NCBI GenBank assembly: GCA_963973455.1
Contig: CAXAZF010000010.1
Coordinates: 56,909 to 120,908 of the forward strand
Direction: 5' to 3'
From: Marixanthomonas sp002364245
Lineage (GTDB): Bacteria > Bacteroidota > Bacteroidia > Flavobacteriales > Flavobacteriaceae
DNA: 64,000 nt
A program made the translations under genes and the position numbers. Under the pieces are notes generated by a model that was not told the origin of the DNA, searched no databases, and worked only from the letters and a program-made list of their open reading frames with translations. Positions 16,752 to 24,710 of the stretch are shown here, in pieces; within the stretch, counting starts at the first letter, position 1, and each line of letters starts with the position of its first letter.

Positions 16752-18005
16752 ATGAAATATTACATCTACTTAGTACTTATCGGATCGATTTTAATGGTAA
16801 ATCAACATACAATTGCACAAACAACTGAGTCCCAAACAGAGCAATTTCAAAATCGAATAGTGGATTCCATATTTTCTAAAACTTTAAGTGAAAGCCGTGA
16901 CTTTTGGGTAAGATTACCAGATAATTTTCAGCCAGATAATGATGAAAAATATGCCGTAATTTATCTACTGGATGGATTTTCACTAGAAAGCACTTTGGAA
17001 GCTGTTTATGGTAATTATTGGGGGCATTACCTACCACATATGATACTTGTTGGGGTTTCTAATCGCAGCAACCGAACAAGAGATTTAACTACTTCGCAGA
17101 TAAAAATGAGACGCGGTAGTGCAATGGACAGTGAAACTGGAGGTGCAGAAACCTTTACTAAATTTATGGAGAAGGAACTCATCCCATATATTGATAGTAA
17201 GTATCCAACCATGAACTATCGTACCTTAATAGGGCATTCTTATGCCGGATTATTTACTATAAATATGTTGGTTAATCATAAACATCTCTTTCAAAACTAT
17301 ATAGCCATAGATCCAAGTTTGGATTGGGATGACCAAAAATTATTGAAGCAGGCAAAACAAAAACTGAGTACAGAAAGTTATGAAGGAAAGTCCCTCTTTG
17401 TGTCTTTAGCTGCAGAGCAGCTACATATGTGGAATGAAGAAATAACCTTGGAGAATATTATGGATGACTCTTCAGAATTTACTTTGTTTGCGCGTTCAAT
17501 CATTGAGTTTTCAAATTATACTAAATCTCAAAAACAGAATGGTTTAAATTTTTCATGGAAAGTTTATAGTGAAGATTTACATGGTACAGTTCCCTTACCA
17601 TCAATAAGAGATGGGCTGATTTTTCTTTTTGAATGGTATCAGTTTAAATTACCTCAAAAATATAATAACCCAGAAACCTCTATAGAAGAATTGGTTTCGC
17701 TATTGAAGGTGCAGGAACAAATTTATACCGAACATTTTGGTGTTCCTACTGCACCAATGATAGACGAAATGTTAAATGGCTATGGCTACATGAATATGCA
17801 AATGGGACAACCTGAGAAGGCCTTCATGTTTTTTGAAATGAATATTAAGTATAATCCAACAAGTGCAAATGCTTATGATTCGATGGCTGAGTATTTTGAA
17901 TCTCAAAACGATAAAGAGAATGCCTTAAAATACTTAAACAAGGCCTATGAATTAAGTGGTGATGATTACTATAAAGAAAGAATTGAAGCTCTAAATAAAA
18001 AATAA
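16752..18005 (+). CDS. Secreted esterase (PF00756 type) with C-terminal TPR
   Basis: A 417-residue protein with a signal peptide (MKYYIYLVLIGSILMVNQHTIAQ). The hydrolase domain (about 35-300) has VIYLLDGF near 75, the nucleophile motif GHSYAG (Ser about 162), LDWDDQ, and a late LHGTV His near 277, so the catalytic triad is plausible. The last 100 residues hold a TPR pair (PEKAFMFFEMNIKYNPTSANAYDSMAEYF and the following helix). Family members hydrolyse siderophore or other esters. It differs from the esterase at 7688, which lacks the TPR tail. It forms its own cassette, with ends at 16677 and 18017. Confidence 0.85.
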   Translation: MKYYIYLVLIGSILMVNQHTIAQTTESQTEQFQNRIVDSIFSKTLSESRDFWVRLPDNFQPDNDEKYAVIYLLDGFSLESTLEAVYGNYWGHYLPHMILVGVSNRSNRTRDLTTSQIKMRRGSAMDSETGGAETFTKFMEKELIPYIDSKYPTMNYRTLIGHSYAGLFTINMLVNHKHLFQNYIAIDPSLDWDDQKLLKQAKQKLSTESYEGKSLFVSLAAEQLHMWNEEITLENIMDDSSEFTLFARSIIEFSNYTKSQKQNGLNFSWKVYSEDLHGTVPLPSIRDGLIFLFEWYQFKLPQKYNNPETSIEELVSLLKVQEQIYTEHFGVPTAPMIDEMLNGYGYMNMQMGQPEKAFMFFEMNIKYNPTSANAYDSMAEYFESQNDKENALKYLNKAYELSGDDYYKERIEALNKK

Positions 18006-18048
18006 CGAAAGGCTAACAACGTTTATAATTAATTGCTGTGGTGCATTA
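18003..18048 (+). repeat. Minimal attC-like junction
   Basis: Inverse core GGCTAAC (18011-18017), complementary to the start of the preceding cassette at 16677, is followed only 17 bases later by the next cassette's start GCTGTGGTGCATTA (18035-18048), which is complementary to 18482-18491. The central arms are almost absent, so the site may be a deletion product. Confidence 0.5.
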
Positions 18049-18087
18049 AAACAAAAAGAGAATTTCATCTTATAAAAATCAAAATAA

Positions 18088-18474
18088 ATGAAGAAATTTT
18101 ATATCATTATGGTTTTAAGTATAGTTACTTCAGCTACCAACGCACAAGATTGTTACACTAGGTTGCAGAATGCATTTGATACTCGGGGGGCGTTTCCTGT
18201 ATTAGATGATATGCATCGAAATGTCTTTATATCATTTTTCGAAGATGAATCTTCTAGATGTGTCTCAGGAAAAGTATTGGTAGAAAATAGCGTGATTACA
18301 AGTGTTTTTCTTCAATATGACGATAACACTTTTGAATTAATGGATACAAAATTCTATAATTCAGCAAGGAAAAATCCCGCTATTATAAATGGAATTTCTG
18401 AGATGATTTATACAAATGATGGCGATAAATTTAAAGTGATTTTTATTGATGTATTAAAACCAAAACAGCACTGA
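18088..18474 (+). CDS. Small secreted protein of unknown function
   Basis: A 128-residue protein with a signal peptide (MKKFYIIMVLSIVTSATNAQ) and two cysteines in the mature part (DCYTRL near 21 and SRCVSG near 58) that could form a disulphide. It is mixed alpha/beta with no family recognised. It is flanked by complementary cassette ends (TGTGGTGC at 18037, GCACCACA at 18482), so it is a one-gene cassette. Confidence 0.7.
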   Translation: MKKFYIIMVLSIVTSATNAQDCYTRLQNAFDTRGAFPVLDDMHRNVFISFFEDESSRCVSGKVLVENSVITSVFLQYDDNTFELMDTKFYNSARKNPAIINGISEMIYTNDGDKFKVIFIDVLKPKQH

Positions 18475-18480
18475 TAAAAA

Positions 18481-18640
18481 CGCACCACAACAATCTATAA
18501 CCGCAATTTGCTTGCCCCAGTTCGCTTTGCTCAGGACAGGCTAAATCCACTCTGAAATTGCTACGGTCTGTGCTTTAACAAAATTAAGTATCTTTAATAC
18601 CGTAACGAACGGTTAACGAGACCACTATACTTCATTATGA
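18481..18640 (+). repeat. attC-like site, second copy of the 118-base block
   Basis: Starts with CGCACCACAAC, complementary to the cassette start at 18035. Bases 18489-18606 are about 95 percent identical to 16542-16659. The right end (ACGAGACCACTATACTTCATTATG) differs from the other copy and resembles the sequence before the gene at 24830 (ACGAGACCATTGCAATACATTATG). Confidence 0.6.
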
Positions 18641-18654
18641 CCAACCATTAACCA

Positions 18655-19416
18655 GTGATGAAATTCTTTAGGAAAATTAGGCAGAACCTACTTTCGGAAG
18701 GGAAAACCGGAAAGTATCTAAAATATGCGATAGGTGAAATTATACTTGTAGTTATTGGGATTTTGATTGCGCTTTCCATAAATAATTGGAATGAAAACAG
18801 AAAAAATTCTATTGAGGAAAAAGCCATTTTAGAAAACTTACTGGAAAATTTAAATTTATCAAAAAAACAATCTGAACAATTAATATCTGAAGAAAACCAA
18901 CTAAAGCAGAACCTAATTCAATTACTCAGCGTGGGTGCCAATGATAATAAATTGAACGCTAAAACAATTAGTGACTCGACATTTAAAAATGCCGTTTGGG
19001 ATTTACAAAGCGATATGCCAACCTTTAACGCATACAATAATCTGAAAAGTACAAATAAGTTGAGCTTAATTAAGAATAAAAAAATCAATGAAAAATTTAC
19101 AGAATTAGAATTTCGCCAAAATAAACTCAACGACATTCTAGAAGACAGATTAAGCGTGCATCAAATACGTATAGATGATATACTAGAACACGACATCAAT
19201 TTCATTCCTTTAGTAAAATCTAACATCCCAACTATTAATATTGAAAACGAATCGAGAAATAATTATTTACAAGTTTTAGAAATTAAGAGGATAAGAAATC
19301 TCCTTGGTATGAAATTGTCATTTACCCAAGATGTAATTGATTTTCGGAAAAACCTTGATACAGAAATTAAAGGTTTAATAATTTTAATAGAAAAGGAATT
19401 AAACGAAAAGACATAA
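18655..19416 (+). CDS. DUF6090 membrane-anchored protein, copy 1
   Basis: A 253-residue protein. The N terminus (KFFRKIRQNLLSEGKTGKYL, then a membrane helix YAIGEIILVVIGILIALSI and NNWNE) is the conserved DUF6090 signature. The remainder is a variable, Glu/Asn/Lys-rich helical domain of about 200 residues, probably on one side of the membrane. The start is written as GTG 18655; the adjacent ATG 18658 removes one residue and is equally possible. Function of DUF6090 is unknown. A second gene follows with an almost identical first 47 codons and the same 25 bases before the start. Confidence 0.8.
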   Translation: MMKFFRKIRQNLLSEGKTGKYLKYAIGEIILVVIGILIALSINNWNENRKNSIEEKAILENLLENLNLSKKQSEQLISEENQLKQNLIQLLSVGANDNKLNAKTISDSTFKNAVWDLQSDMPTFNAYNNLKSTNKLSLIKNKKINEKFTELEFRQNKLNDILEDRLSVHQIRIDDILEHDINFIPLVKSNIPTINIENESRNNYLQVLEIKRIRNLLGMKLSFTQDVIDFRKNLDTEIKGLIILIEKELNEKT

Positions 19417-19482
19417 CGAAAGCGCAATAAGTATATGTAATTACTTGTCCTCGTTTACTTTATTATGACCAACCATTAACCA
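19414..19482 (+). repeat. Degenerate cassette junction between DUF6090 copies
   Basis: Begins TAACGAAAGCGC at the preceding stop, like other cassette right ends. It finishes with the 25-base leader shared with the first DUF6090 gene (TTATGACCAACCATTAACCA). No clear core is present. Confidence 0.35.
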
Positions 19483-20235
19483 GTGATGAAATTCTTTAGA
19501 AAAATTAGACAGCATCTACTTTCGGAAGGCAAAACCGGAAAATATGTAAAATATGCAATAGGTGAAATTGTTCTTGTAGTTATTGGTATTTTAATTGCCT
19601 TATCTATTAATAATTGGAATGAAAATCGAAAAAACAAAAGGCAGCTACACGGGTATTTAATTAGTATAAGTAAAAACATAGAATCTGATAAAACTGAAAT
19701 TTCAAATATAAAAAACCTTAGGATACGGCATAATCTAGCTGCTCAAGACTACATGCAATGTGTTTATAAGGATTCTATGTCATTACAGTTATTGATGAGA
19801 GTTGCGCCAATACTGGGAGAAAAGTACTTAAATGTTAATAAAACTGGATTTGATGCCTTAAAAAATTCTGGTTTCCTGGCTAATTTACAAGGCTCAAAGA
19901 TTGAAGACGCTATTTTAAACTATTATTCTTTTTATGAAGAAATCCATGAAAGCGAGACAAGTATGAACAATTTTATCGAAAACATGGAATCTGCTTTATA
20001 CTATGATGATTATGAGAATGTTTCAAGAGTATTTAAATTTTTAAATGATATCCAAACACAAAAAGAATTATCTGAACAGGATATACGTCTTGCTTTAAAA
20101 CACATTTATCGTAATTCCAAAATGCTTGGTGTCATGCAACGTGTTGCCGATGAAAAGTATTTTTCAGTATATGATAGCTTAGAAGTAAAAGGGCAAAAGA
20201 TCACTGCACTCATTAAAAAGGAAATAAATAATTAG
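19483..20235 (+). CDS. DUF6090 membrane-anchored protein, copy 2
   Basis: A 250-residue protein with the same DUF6090 head as copy 1 (KFFRKIRQHLLSEGKTGKYV, helix, NNWNENRK), after which the sequence is unrelated to copy 1 in detail though still helical. A conserved head on a variable body, with near-identical DNA only over the leader and head, suggests recombination that exchanges the body or preserves the head. GTG 19483 or ATG 19486 may be the start. Function unknown. Confidence 0.8.
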   Translation: MMKFFRKIRQHLLSEGKTGKYVKYAIGEIVLVVIGILIALSINNWNENRKNKRQLHGYLISISKNIESDKTEISNIKNLRIRHNLAAQDYMQCVYKDSMSLQLLMRVAPILGEKYLNVNKTGFDALKNSGFLANLQGSKIEDAILNYYSFYEEIHESETSMNNFIENMESALYYDDYENVSRVFKFLNDIQTQKELSEQDIRLALKHIYRNSKMLGVMQRVADEKYFSVYDSLEVKGQKITALIKKEINN

Positions 20236-20246
20236 CATAATGTAAA

Positions 20247-20768
20247 ATGACCAGACCGATAAGTGAACTTACATATAAAATTGTAGCATTTCCTGAAATT
20301 CAACAAATCGATACCAACGAGAGCATTGACTGGGCAATTGAAATGATGGAACTTGGTTATGAAAGTCAGACTTTATATATGCTCGCAAGTTTTAACAAAC
20401 CAACAAATTATTTTGAAGTAATTGACTACGTGACAAACACGGTGAAGGAACTTGGACTTGAAATAAAAAAAGGTGACAATGCTATTTTAAGTTATGCTAG
20501 TTACTACATCCATCAAATAGCCAAAGGACAAAAAGTGAGGAAGAATTTGACCGAACTCTACAAGTTTTGTCAATTGGAAGGTTATGAAGACTTAGTTTAC
20601 AGCTTCTATCGTTTATATTGGGCTTGGGACCACCTTGACTATGAAGATAACAAATACAATCATTATTGGGACGGAGCGAGAAGAGCTAATATTGAACAGA
20701 TTGTAATTGACGAAGCGATAAAGTGGATTGAAAAAAATAAAAAATACTATGCACAACACAGCATATAG
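20247..20768 (+). CDS. Cytoplasmic cassette protein of unknown function
   Basis: A 173-residue protein, all helical by eye, with no signal peptide, acidic and rich in Tyr and Trp (RLYWAWDHLDYED, then YWDGA). No family recognised. Its last codons (Ala-Gln-His-Ser-Ile-stop) overlap the beginning of the next attC-like site, whose inverse core GCACAAC lies inside the coding frame. It starts 11 bases after the DUF6090 copy 2 stop. Confidence 0.7.
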   Translation: MTRPISELTYKIVAFPEIQQIDTNESIDWAIEMMELGYESQTLYMLASFNKPTNYFEVIDYVTNTVKELGLEIKKGDNAILSYASYYIHQIAKGQKVRKNLTELYKFCQLEGYEDLVYSFYRLYWAWDHLDYEDNKYNHYWDGARRANIEQIVIDEAIKWIEKNKKYYAQHSI

Positions 20769-20866
20769 CTTATGGCGAACGAACAACTGCCCGCTTTCGT
20801 TTCGGTGGACAGGAAAGTGCTTCGAAATCGCCACAGCTCATATAGATAAACGGTAAGCAATTTAGC
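20751..20866 (+). repeat. attC-like site overlapping a gene end
   Basis: Inverse core GCACAAC (20751-20757) and left arm ATAGCTTATGGCGA (20764-20777) face TCGCCACAGCTCATAT (20828-20843), with AGCT and TGGCGA pairing around a small bulge. The next cassette start is GTAAGCAATTT (20853-20863), complementary in 9 of 11 to 21263-21273 after the VOC gene. A GGTGGACAGG REP-style word sits in the loop. Confidence 0.5.
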
Positions 20867-20879
20867 AATACTACTCAAA

Positions 20880-21254
20880 ATGAAAATAGTAGGAAAATCT
20901 ATCAGGTCATTTATTGGTTCTAAAAACTATACTATTTCTCGGAATTTCTATTTGGATTTAGGGTTTGAAGAAATCATCACATCAAAAAAAATGTCTTATT
21001 TCCATATTGGGAAATTCGGCTTTTATTTACAAGATGCCTATGTAAAAGATTGGATTGATAACTCTATGATTTTCTTTGAAGTCGATAATTTAGAAAGCAC
21101 TTTAAAACACCTACAAAGTTTAAAGTTGACTGAAAAGTATGAAAATGTGCGCCTATCTGAAATAGTATACAATGAATGGGGAAATGAGTTTTTTCTTCAC
21201 GACCCCTGCGGAATATTATGGCACTTCGGAAACTTTAAATCTAAAAAACAATAG
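20880..21254 (+). CDS. VOC-superfamily (glyoxalase/bleomycin-resistance-like) protein
   Basis: A 124-residue protein of single VOC-domain length. It shows the beta-alpha-beta-beta-beta pattern: SFIGSKNYTISRNFYLDLGF at the start of the fold, MIFFEVDNLESTLKHL in the middle and NEWGNEFFLHDPCGILWHFG at the end. The terminal DPCGILWHFG corresponds to the DPxGNxWHF metal or binding strand of the family. VOC proteins include drug-binding proteins, dioxygenases and isomerases; which applies here is unknown. One-gene cassette. Confidence 0.8.
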   Translation: MKIVGKSIRSFIGSKNYTISRNFYLDLGFEEIITSKKMSYFHIGKFGFYLQDAYVKDWIDNSMIFFEVDNLESTLKHLQSLKLTEKYENVRLSEIVYNEWGNEFFLHDPCGILWHFGNFKSKKQ

Positions 21255-21262
21255 AATACAAA

Positions 21263-21352
21263 AAACTGCTTATAAACCGTGTAAAATTAATTGTCTGGTA
21301 GATACTTACACACGCAACACAATCATACACAATTATGTTGACTACCCATTTA
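21263..21352 (+). repeat. Diverged attC-like site
   Basis: Starts AAACTGCTTAT, complementary to 20853-20863, and ends with GTTGACTACC (21337-21346), complementary to TAGCCAAC at 22690-22697. The word GTGTAAAATTAATT at 21279 recurs at 22701, 20 of 22 identical over the surrounding 22 bases. Confidence 0.5.
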
Positions 21353-21363
21353 AACTAAAAAAC

Positions 21364-22665
21364 ATGTACAGAACGCTTATATTTTTAATCATACTAGTTA
21401 TTTCCTCTCAAGCAAAATTGATAGGACAACAGAAAGACACGTATATAAAAGCTGGGGTTTTATATGATAGCAAAAACAATATGCTACAAAAAAACAAGCT
21501 TATACACATTCGAGGGACAAAGATTATTTCTATTGGTGAATTTCAATCGCTACCTAAAAATAGCGAAGCAATAGATTTAACTAATTATACTGTTCTTCCT
21601 GGCTTAATTGATGCCCATACACACGTACTATTTTCTCAAGAAGCTAACGAAGATTTTGCTGAACATAGCATTCAATCGCTGACAATGGAAAGTGATGCTT
21701 TGAGAACGCTTCGCGGTGCTAAAAGAGCCAAAAGTTATTTAGCTGAAGGAATAACAAGTATTAAAGATCTTGGAAATTCTGGTTTATATCTTGACGTTGC
21801 CCTAAGAGATGCTATTAATGAAGGAACAATAGAAGGTCCTCGAGTATTTGCTTCTGGGCCAATTTTGGCAGCAAATGGTGGACAAGTTTATGGAGTACTT
21901 CCTGAACACCAAAATATAATAGATTTAGAATATAGAATAATAACAAGTCCGGAAGATGCAAAAAATGCTGTGCGTGAACACGTTAATCAAAATGTAGATG
22001 TAATTAAAATTTGCGCTGATAATATTCCCAATAAAACATATTTAACAATAGATGAAATAAAGTCTATTGTAAAAACCGCTCATTCCTATAATTTAAAAGT
22101 CACAGCTCATTCCGTAACAAATCAGTCCGCGTGGAACGCAATTGAAGCTGGTGTAGATGGCATTGAACATGGGTTTAATCTAGCAGATAGCACTTTAGTT
22201 AAAATGGCAGAGAAGCGAATTTTTCTAGTACCCACAGAAAATAGTAAAACATATATGCATACCTATGCAGAACTCGCCGGTTATAATGAAAACGAGTTAG
22301 ATTGGATTGATAGTTATGCCGATAGAATGAAAAAAAGACTTACTAGAGCAATTGAAAAAGATGTTCCTATAGTGGCGGGATCAGACAATTATACGGATAT
22401 AAAAGTAACCCGAGGAAAATCGTCCAAAGATATGTTTAGATATTATCTAGAAGCAGGAATGAAGCCTTTAGATATATTACAATCCAGCACCTATATTTCA
22501 GCGTTTCATTTAGGGAAAGAAAATGAAATTGGGGACATTAAACCTGAAGCAAAAGCAGATATTATAGCTGTAAAAGGAGATATTATGAATGATTTTATCA
22601 CTACAATAGAAAACGTTGTATTCATAATGAAAGATGGAAAGGTCTATAACAATAAATCCAACTAA
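21364..22665 (+). CDS. Secreted amidohydrolase (imidazolonepropionase/prolidase-like)
   Basis: A 433-residue protein. ATG 21364 is chosen because it starts a signal peptide (MYRTLIFLIILVISSQAKLIGQ); an open frame extends 192 bases further upstream but overlaps the VOC gene and the palindromic site. It has the amidohydrolase metal pattern: DAHTH (His about 85 and 87), a lysine for carboxylation in VIKIC (about 214), His in TAHSVT (about 248) and IEHG (about 269), and Asp in GSDN (about 340), then KADIIAVKGD. These enzymes cleave cyclic amides or X-Pro dipeptides with one or two metals. Substrate unknown; exported. Confidence 0.87.
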   Translation: MYRTLIFLIILVISSQAKLIGQQKDTYIKAGVLYDSKNNMLQKNKLIHIRGTKIISIGEFQSLPKNSEAIDLTNYTVLPGLIDAHTHVLFSQEANEDFAEHSIQSLTMESDALRTLRGAKRAKSYLAEGITSIKDLGNSGLYLDVALRDAINEGTIEGPRVFASGPILAANGGQVYGVLPEHQNIIDLEYRIITSPEDAKNAVREHVNQNVDVIKICADNIPNKTYLTIDEIKSIVKTAHSYNLKVTAHSVTNQSAWNAIEAGVDGIEHGFNLADSTLVKMAEKRIFLVPTENSKTYMHTYAELAGYNENELDWIDSYADRMKKRLTRAIEKDVPIVAGSDNYTDIKVTRGKSSKDMFRYYLEAGMKPLDILQSSTYISAFHLGKENEIGDIKPEAKADIIAVKGDIMNDFITTIENVVFIMKDGKVYNNKSN

Positions 22666-22686
22666 AATGCACCCTAAACAAACAAC

Positions 22687-22830
22687 TTATAGCCAACACT
22701 GTGTAAAATTAATTACTTGGTACTTTGCTAGTTACAAAAACACTCTCTCAGGTTTTCTATCTGCCAATAGGCAGGCAAGTTCAGTTTAATTTGTTAAATT
22801 AGTTGTATAAACAACATAACTCACATTAAA
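22687..22830 (+). repeat. Diverged attC-like site and intergenic region
   Basis: TAGCCAAC (22690-22697) is complementary in 7 of 8 to the start of the amidohydrolase cassette. GTGTAAAATTAATT follows, as in the site at 21263. A palindromic word GCCAATAGGC lies near 22773. No clear 3' core before the next gene. Confidence 0.4.
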
Positions 22831-23514
22831 ATGAAGCAACTTATAATAGCAATCGCATTAACAGGAGTTTTGATTTCCTGTAATACTTCAAACAAGAATA
22901 AAGTCGCTACAGAGGAACCAACTGCGAAAATAACAGTAACAGACAGTACATCAAATGCTGACAAAAACCAATATGTTGCTATTGATACTGACGAAGCTTT
23001 GATTGCAACGGCATTAATGGCTGCCCCAAAAGCAAGCCGAGATAGTTGTAAAGTTATAGGCTATAATATGGCTGGTGAATTTGTAACACTCAAAGAAGGA
23101 AATAACGAATTTATAGTTCTTGCAGATAACCCTAAAAAACCTGGATTTAGTGCAGCCTGCTATCACAAAGACCTAGAACCTTTTATGGCACGAGGCCGAG
23201 AACTAAAAGCCGAAGGAAAATCAGCAGGAGAAATCTTCGACATTAGAGAAGAAGAGGCAAAAGCAGGTACGCTAGATATGGGAAAACAAGGGTCTGCCCT
23301 ACACATCTACTTTGGACCTGATGAACTGTACGACCCCGAAACCTCTAAAGTGAAAGGAGCCAATTACCGGTATGTAGTTTATTTACCATTCGCTACTGCT
23401 CAATCTACTGGACTTCCTGAAAAACCTATAGGTTCAAACCATCCTTGGATAATGAACCCTGGAACACATAGGGCTCACATTATGATTTCACCTTTATCAG
23501 AAGACAGAGAATAA
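22831..23514 (+). CDS. Lipoprotein of unknown function
   Basis: A 227-residue protein with a lipobox at VLISC (Cys about 17) after MKQLIIAIALTG, then a Thr/Ser/Glu-rich linker. The mature domain has CKVIGY, SAACYHKDLEPFMARG and a C-terminal PGTHRAHIMISP with two histidines. No family recognised. It is less AT-rich than its left neighbours. A GGCTAAC word 10 bases after the stop (23524-23530) may be a relic of a cassette end. Confidence 0.75.
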   Translation: MKQLIIAIALTGVLISCNTSNKNKVATEEPTAKITVTDSTSNADKNQYVAIDTDEALIATALMAAPKASRDSCKVIGYNMAGEFVTLKEGNNEFIVLADNPKKPGFSAACYHKDLEPFMARGRELKAEGKSAGEIFDIREEEAKAGTLDMGKQGSALHIYFGPDELYDPETSKVKGANYRYVVYLPFATAQSTGLPEKPIGSNHPWIMNPGTHRAHIMISPLSEDRE

Positions 23515-23569
23515 CAAAAAAAGGGCTAACTATTTATAAATATGTGTACGCGCCTACTCTGAAAAAAAA

Positions 23570-24604
23570 ATGAAAAAGAAACAAACAAAACGAATACTCA
23601 AAGTAGTATTAATAATTGCAAGTATAGGCTCTTTATTTTTCGTGCCATGGATTCTTGTAAAAGCTTGGATTTTACCGCTACCAGATACCGTTCAAGAACA
23701 GTTAGATGAGGCTATTGGCCATGGATTTGACGGCATGATTGTATATATAGACCAAGCTGGCAACCCCCCTCGTTATCTTGCTTCTGGTTGGCACGATCGG
23801 GAAGCTAAAGTTCCTGCTAACCCCCATGCTTTCTTTAAATTGGCTAGCATTAACAAGCTTTATGATGCGGTGGCGGTCACCAAATTGGTGCACGATGGGC
23901 GTCTTTCGTTGGATAAGCCCGTTACTGAATACTTACCAGAACTTGTAGGAAGGATTGAGAATGCGAATGAAATCACATTGCGAATGCTCGTACAACATAG
24001 AAGTGGCATTCCTAATTTTACAGACACCCCGAACTTTTGGGGAAATCCAACAGCCACCTATGAGGAAAGCCTTGCCTTAATTTTGGATAAACCGGCTAAC
24101 TTTGAGCCTGGAGAAGATTATGAGTACTGCAACACAAACTACTTGTTGATTAATAAAATAATGGATAATGAACTGGGGTATGAGAACTTCCAATTCATAA
24201 AAGAAAGAATACTCAAACCATTACAGCTAGAACATACCTTTGGTTCGCTACAAGAAGTGAATATAGATAATGTGATGAGTGGTTATCACGTAGGTCATCC
24301 TTTAGATTTAAAAACAGACGAACATGGCATGCTAGCCACCGCAGAAGATGTAGGTATATTTATAAGAGCCTTAAATGATGGCTCATTGTTTGAAGAAGGT
24401 GAACAGGATATATATTCCTCTATTTACAAGTATGAACATGCCGGTTGGGTTCCAGGCTACCAAAGTTTCGCAACCTATTATAAAGACCTTGATGCTGTTG
24501 TTGTGGAATTTTATAGCACAACCGACCCTAAATTATACAACTGGAATTTGTCAGAAATCATCAATAATAGAATTGTCAAAATACTAGAAAAGCAAAAAAG
24601 CTAA
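23570..24604 (+). CDS. Serine hydrolase of the beta-lactamase/penicillin-binding fold
   Basis: A 344-residue protein. After a basic start (MKKKQTKR) comes a hydrophobic helix (about 10-30), so it is membrane-anchored or exported. The catalytic motif SxxK is SINK (Ser about 93, Lys about 96), the tyrosine motif is YCN near 185, and HAGWVPGY near 290 stands at the third motif. MLVQHRSGIPNF is typical of the class C-like (PF00144) group of esterases and D-alanyl carboxypeptidases. Whether it is a peptidase, esterase or beta-lactamase cannot be told from sequence alone. Confidence 0.87.
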   Translation: MKKKQTKRILKVVLIIASIGSLFFVPWILVKAWILPLPDTVQEQLDEAIGHGFDGMIVYIDQAGNPPRYLASGWHDREAKVPANPHAFFKLASINKLYDAVAVTKLVHDGRLSLDKPVTEYLPELVGRIENANEITLRMLVQHRSGIPNFTDTPNFWGNPTATYEESLALILDKPANFEPGEDYEYCNTNYLLINKIMDNELGYENFQFIKERILKPLQLEHTFGSLQEVNIDNVMSGYHVGHPLDLKTDEHGMLATAEDVGIFIRALNDGSLFEEGEQDIYSSIYKYEHAGWVPGYQSFATYYKDLDAVVVEFYSTTDPKLYNWNLSEIINNRIVKILEKQKS

Positions 24605-24710
24605 TAAGAACATATAAAAAAATTAAAAACACGCTTTATACTTAATACTGAAAACGTTACTACAAGAAATCAATAATCAAATATAGATTGCCATAATTTG
24701 GTTGGCATAA

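Noticed and set aside
18655..20235. Toxin-antitoxin pair from two adjacent small genes
   Set aside because: The two are paralogues with a membrane anchor, not a toxin with an antitoxin; no TA motif is seen.
21172..21363. Upstream extension of the amidohydrolase
   Set aside because: The added 64 residues overlap the VOC gene and an attC-like site, and the signal peptide starts at 21364.
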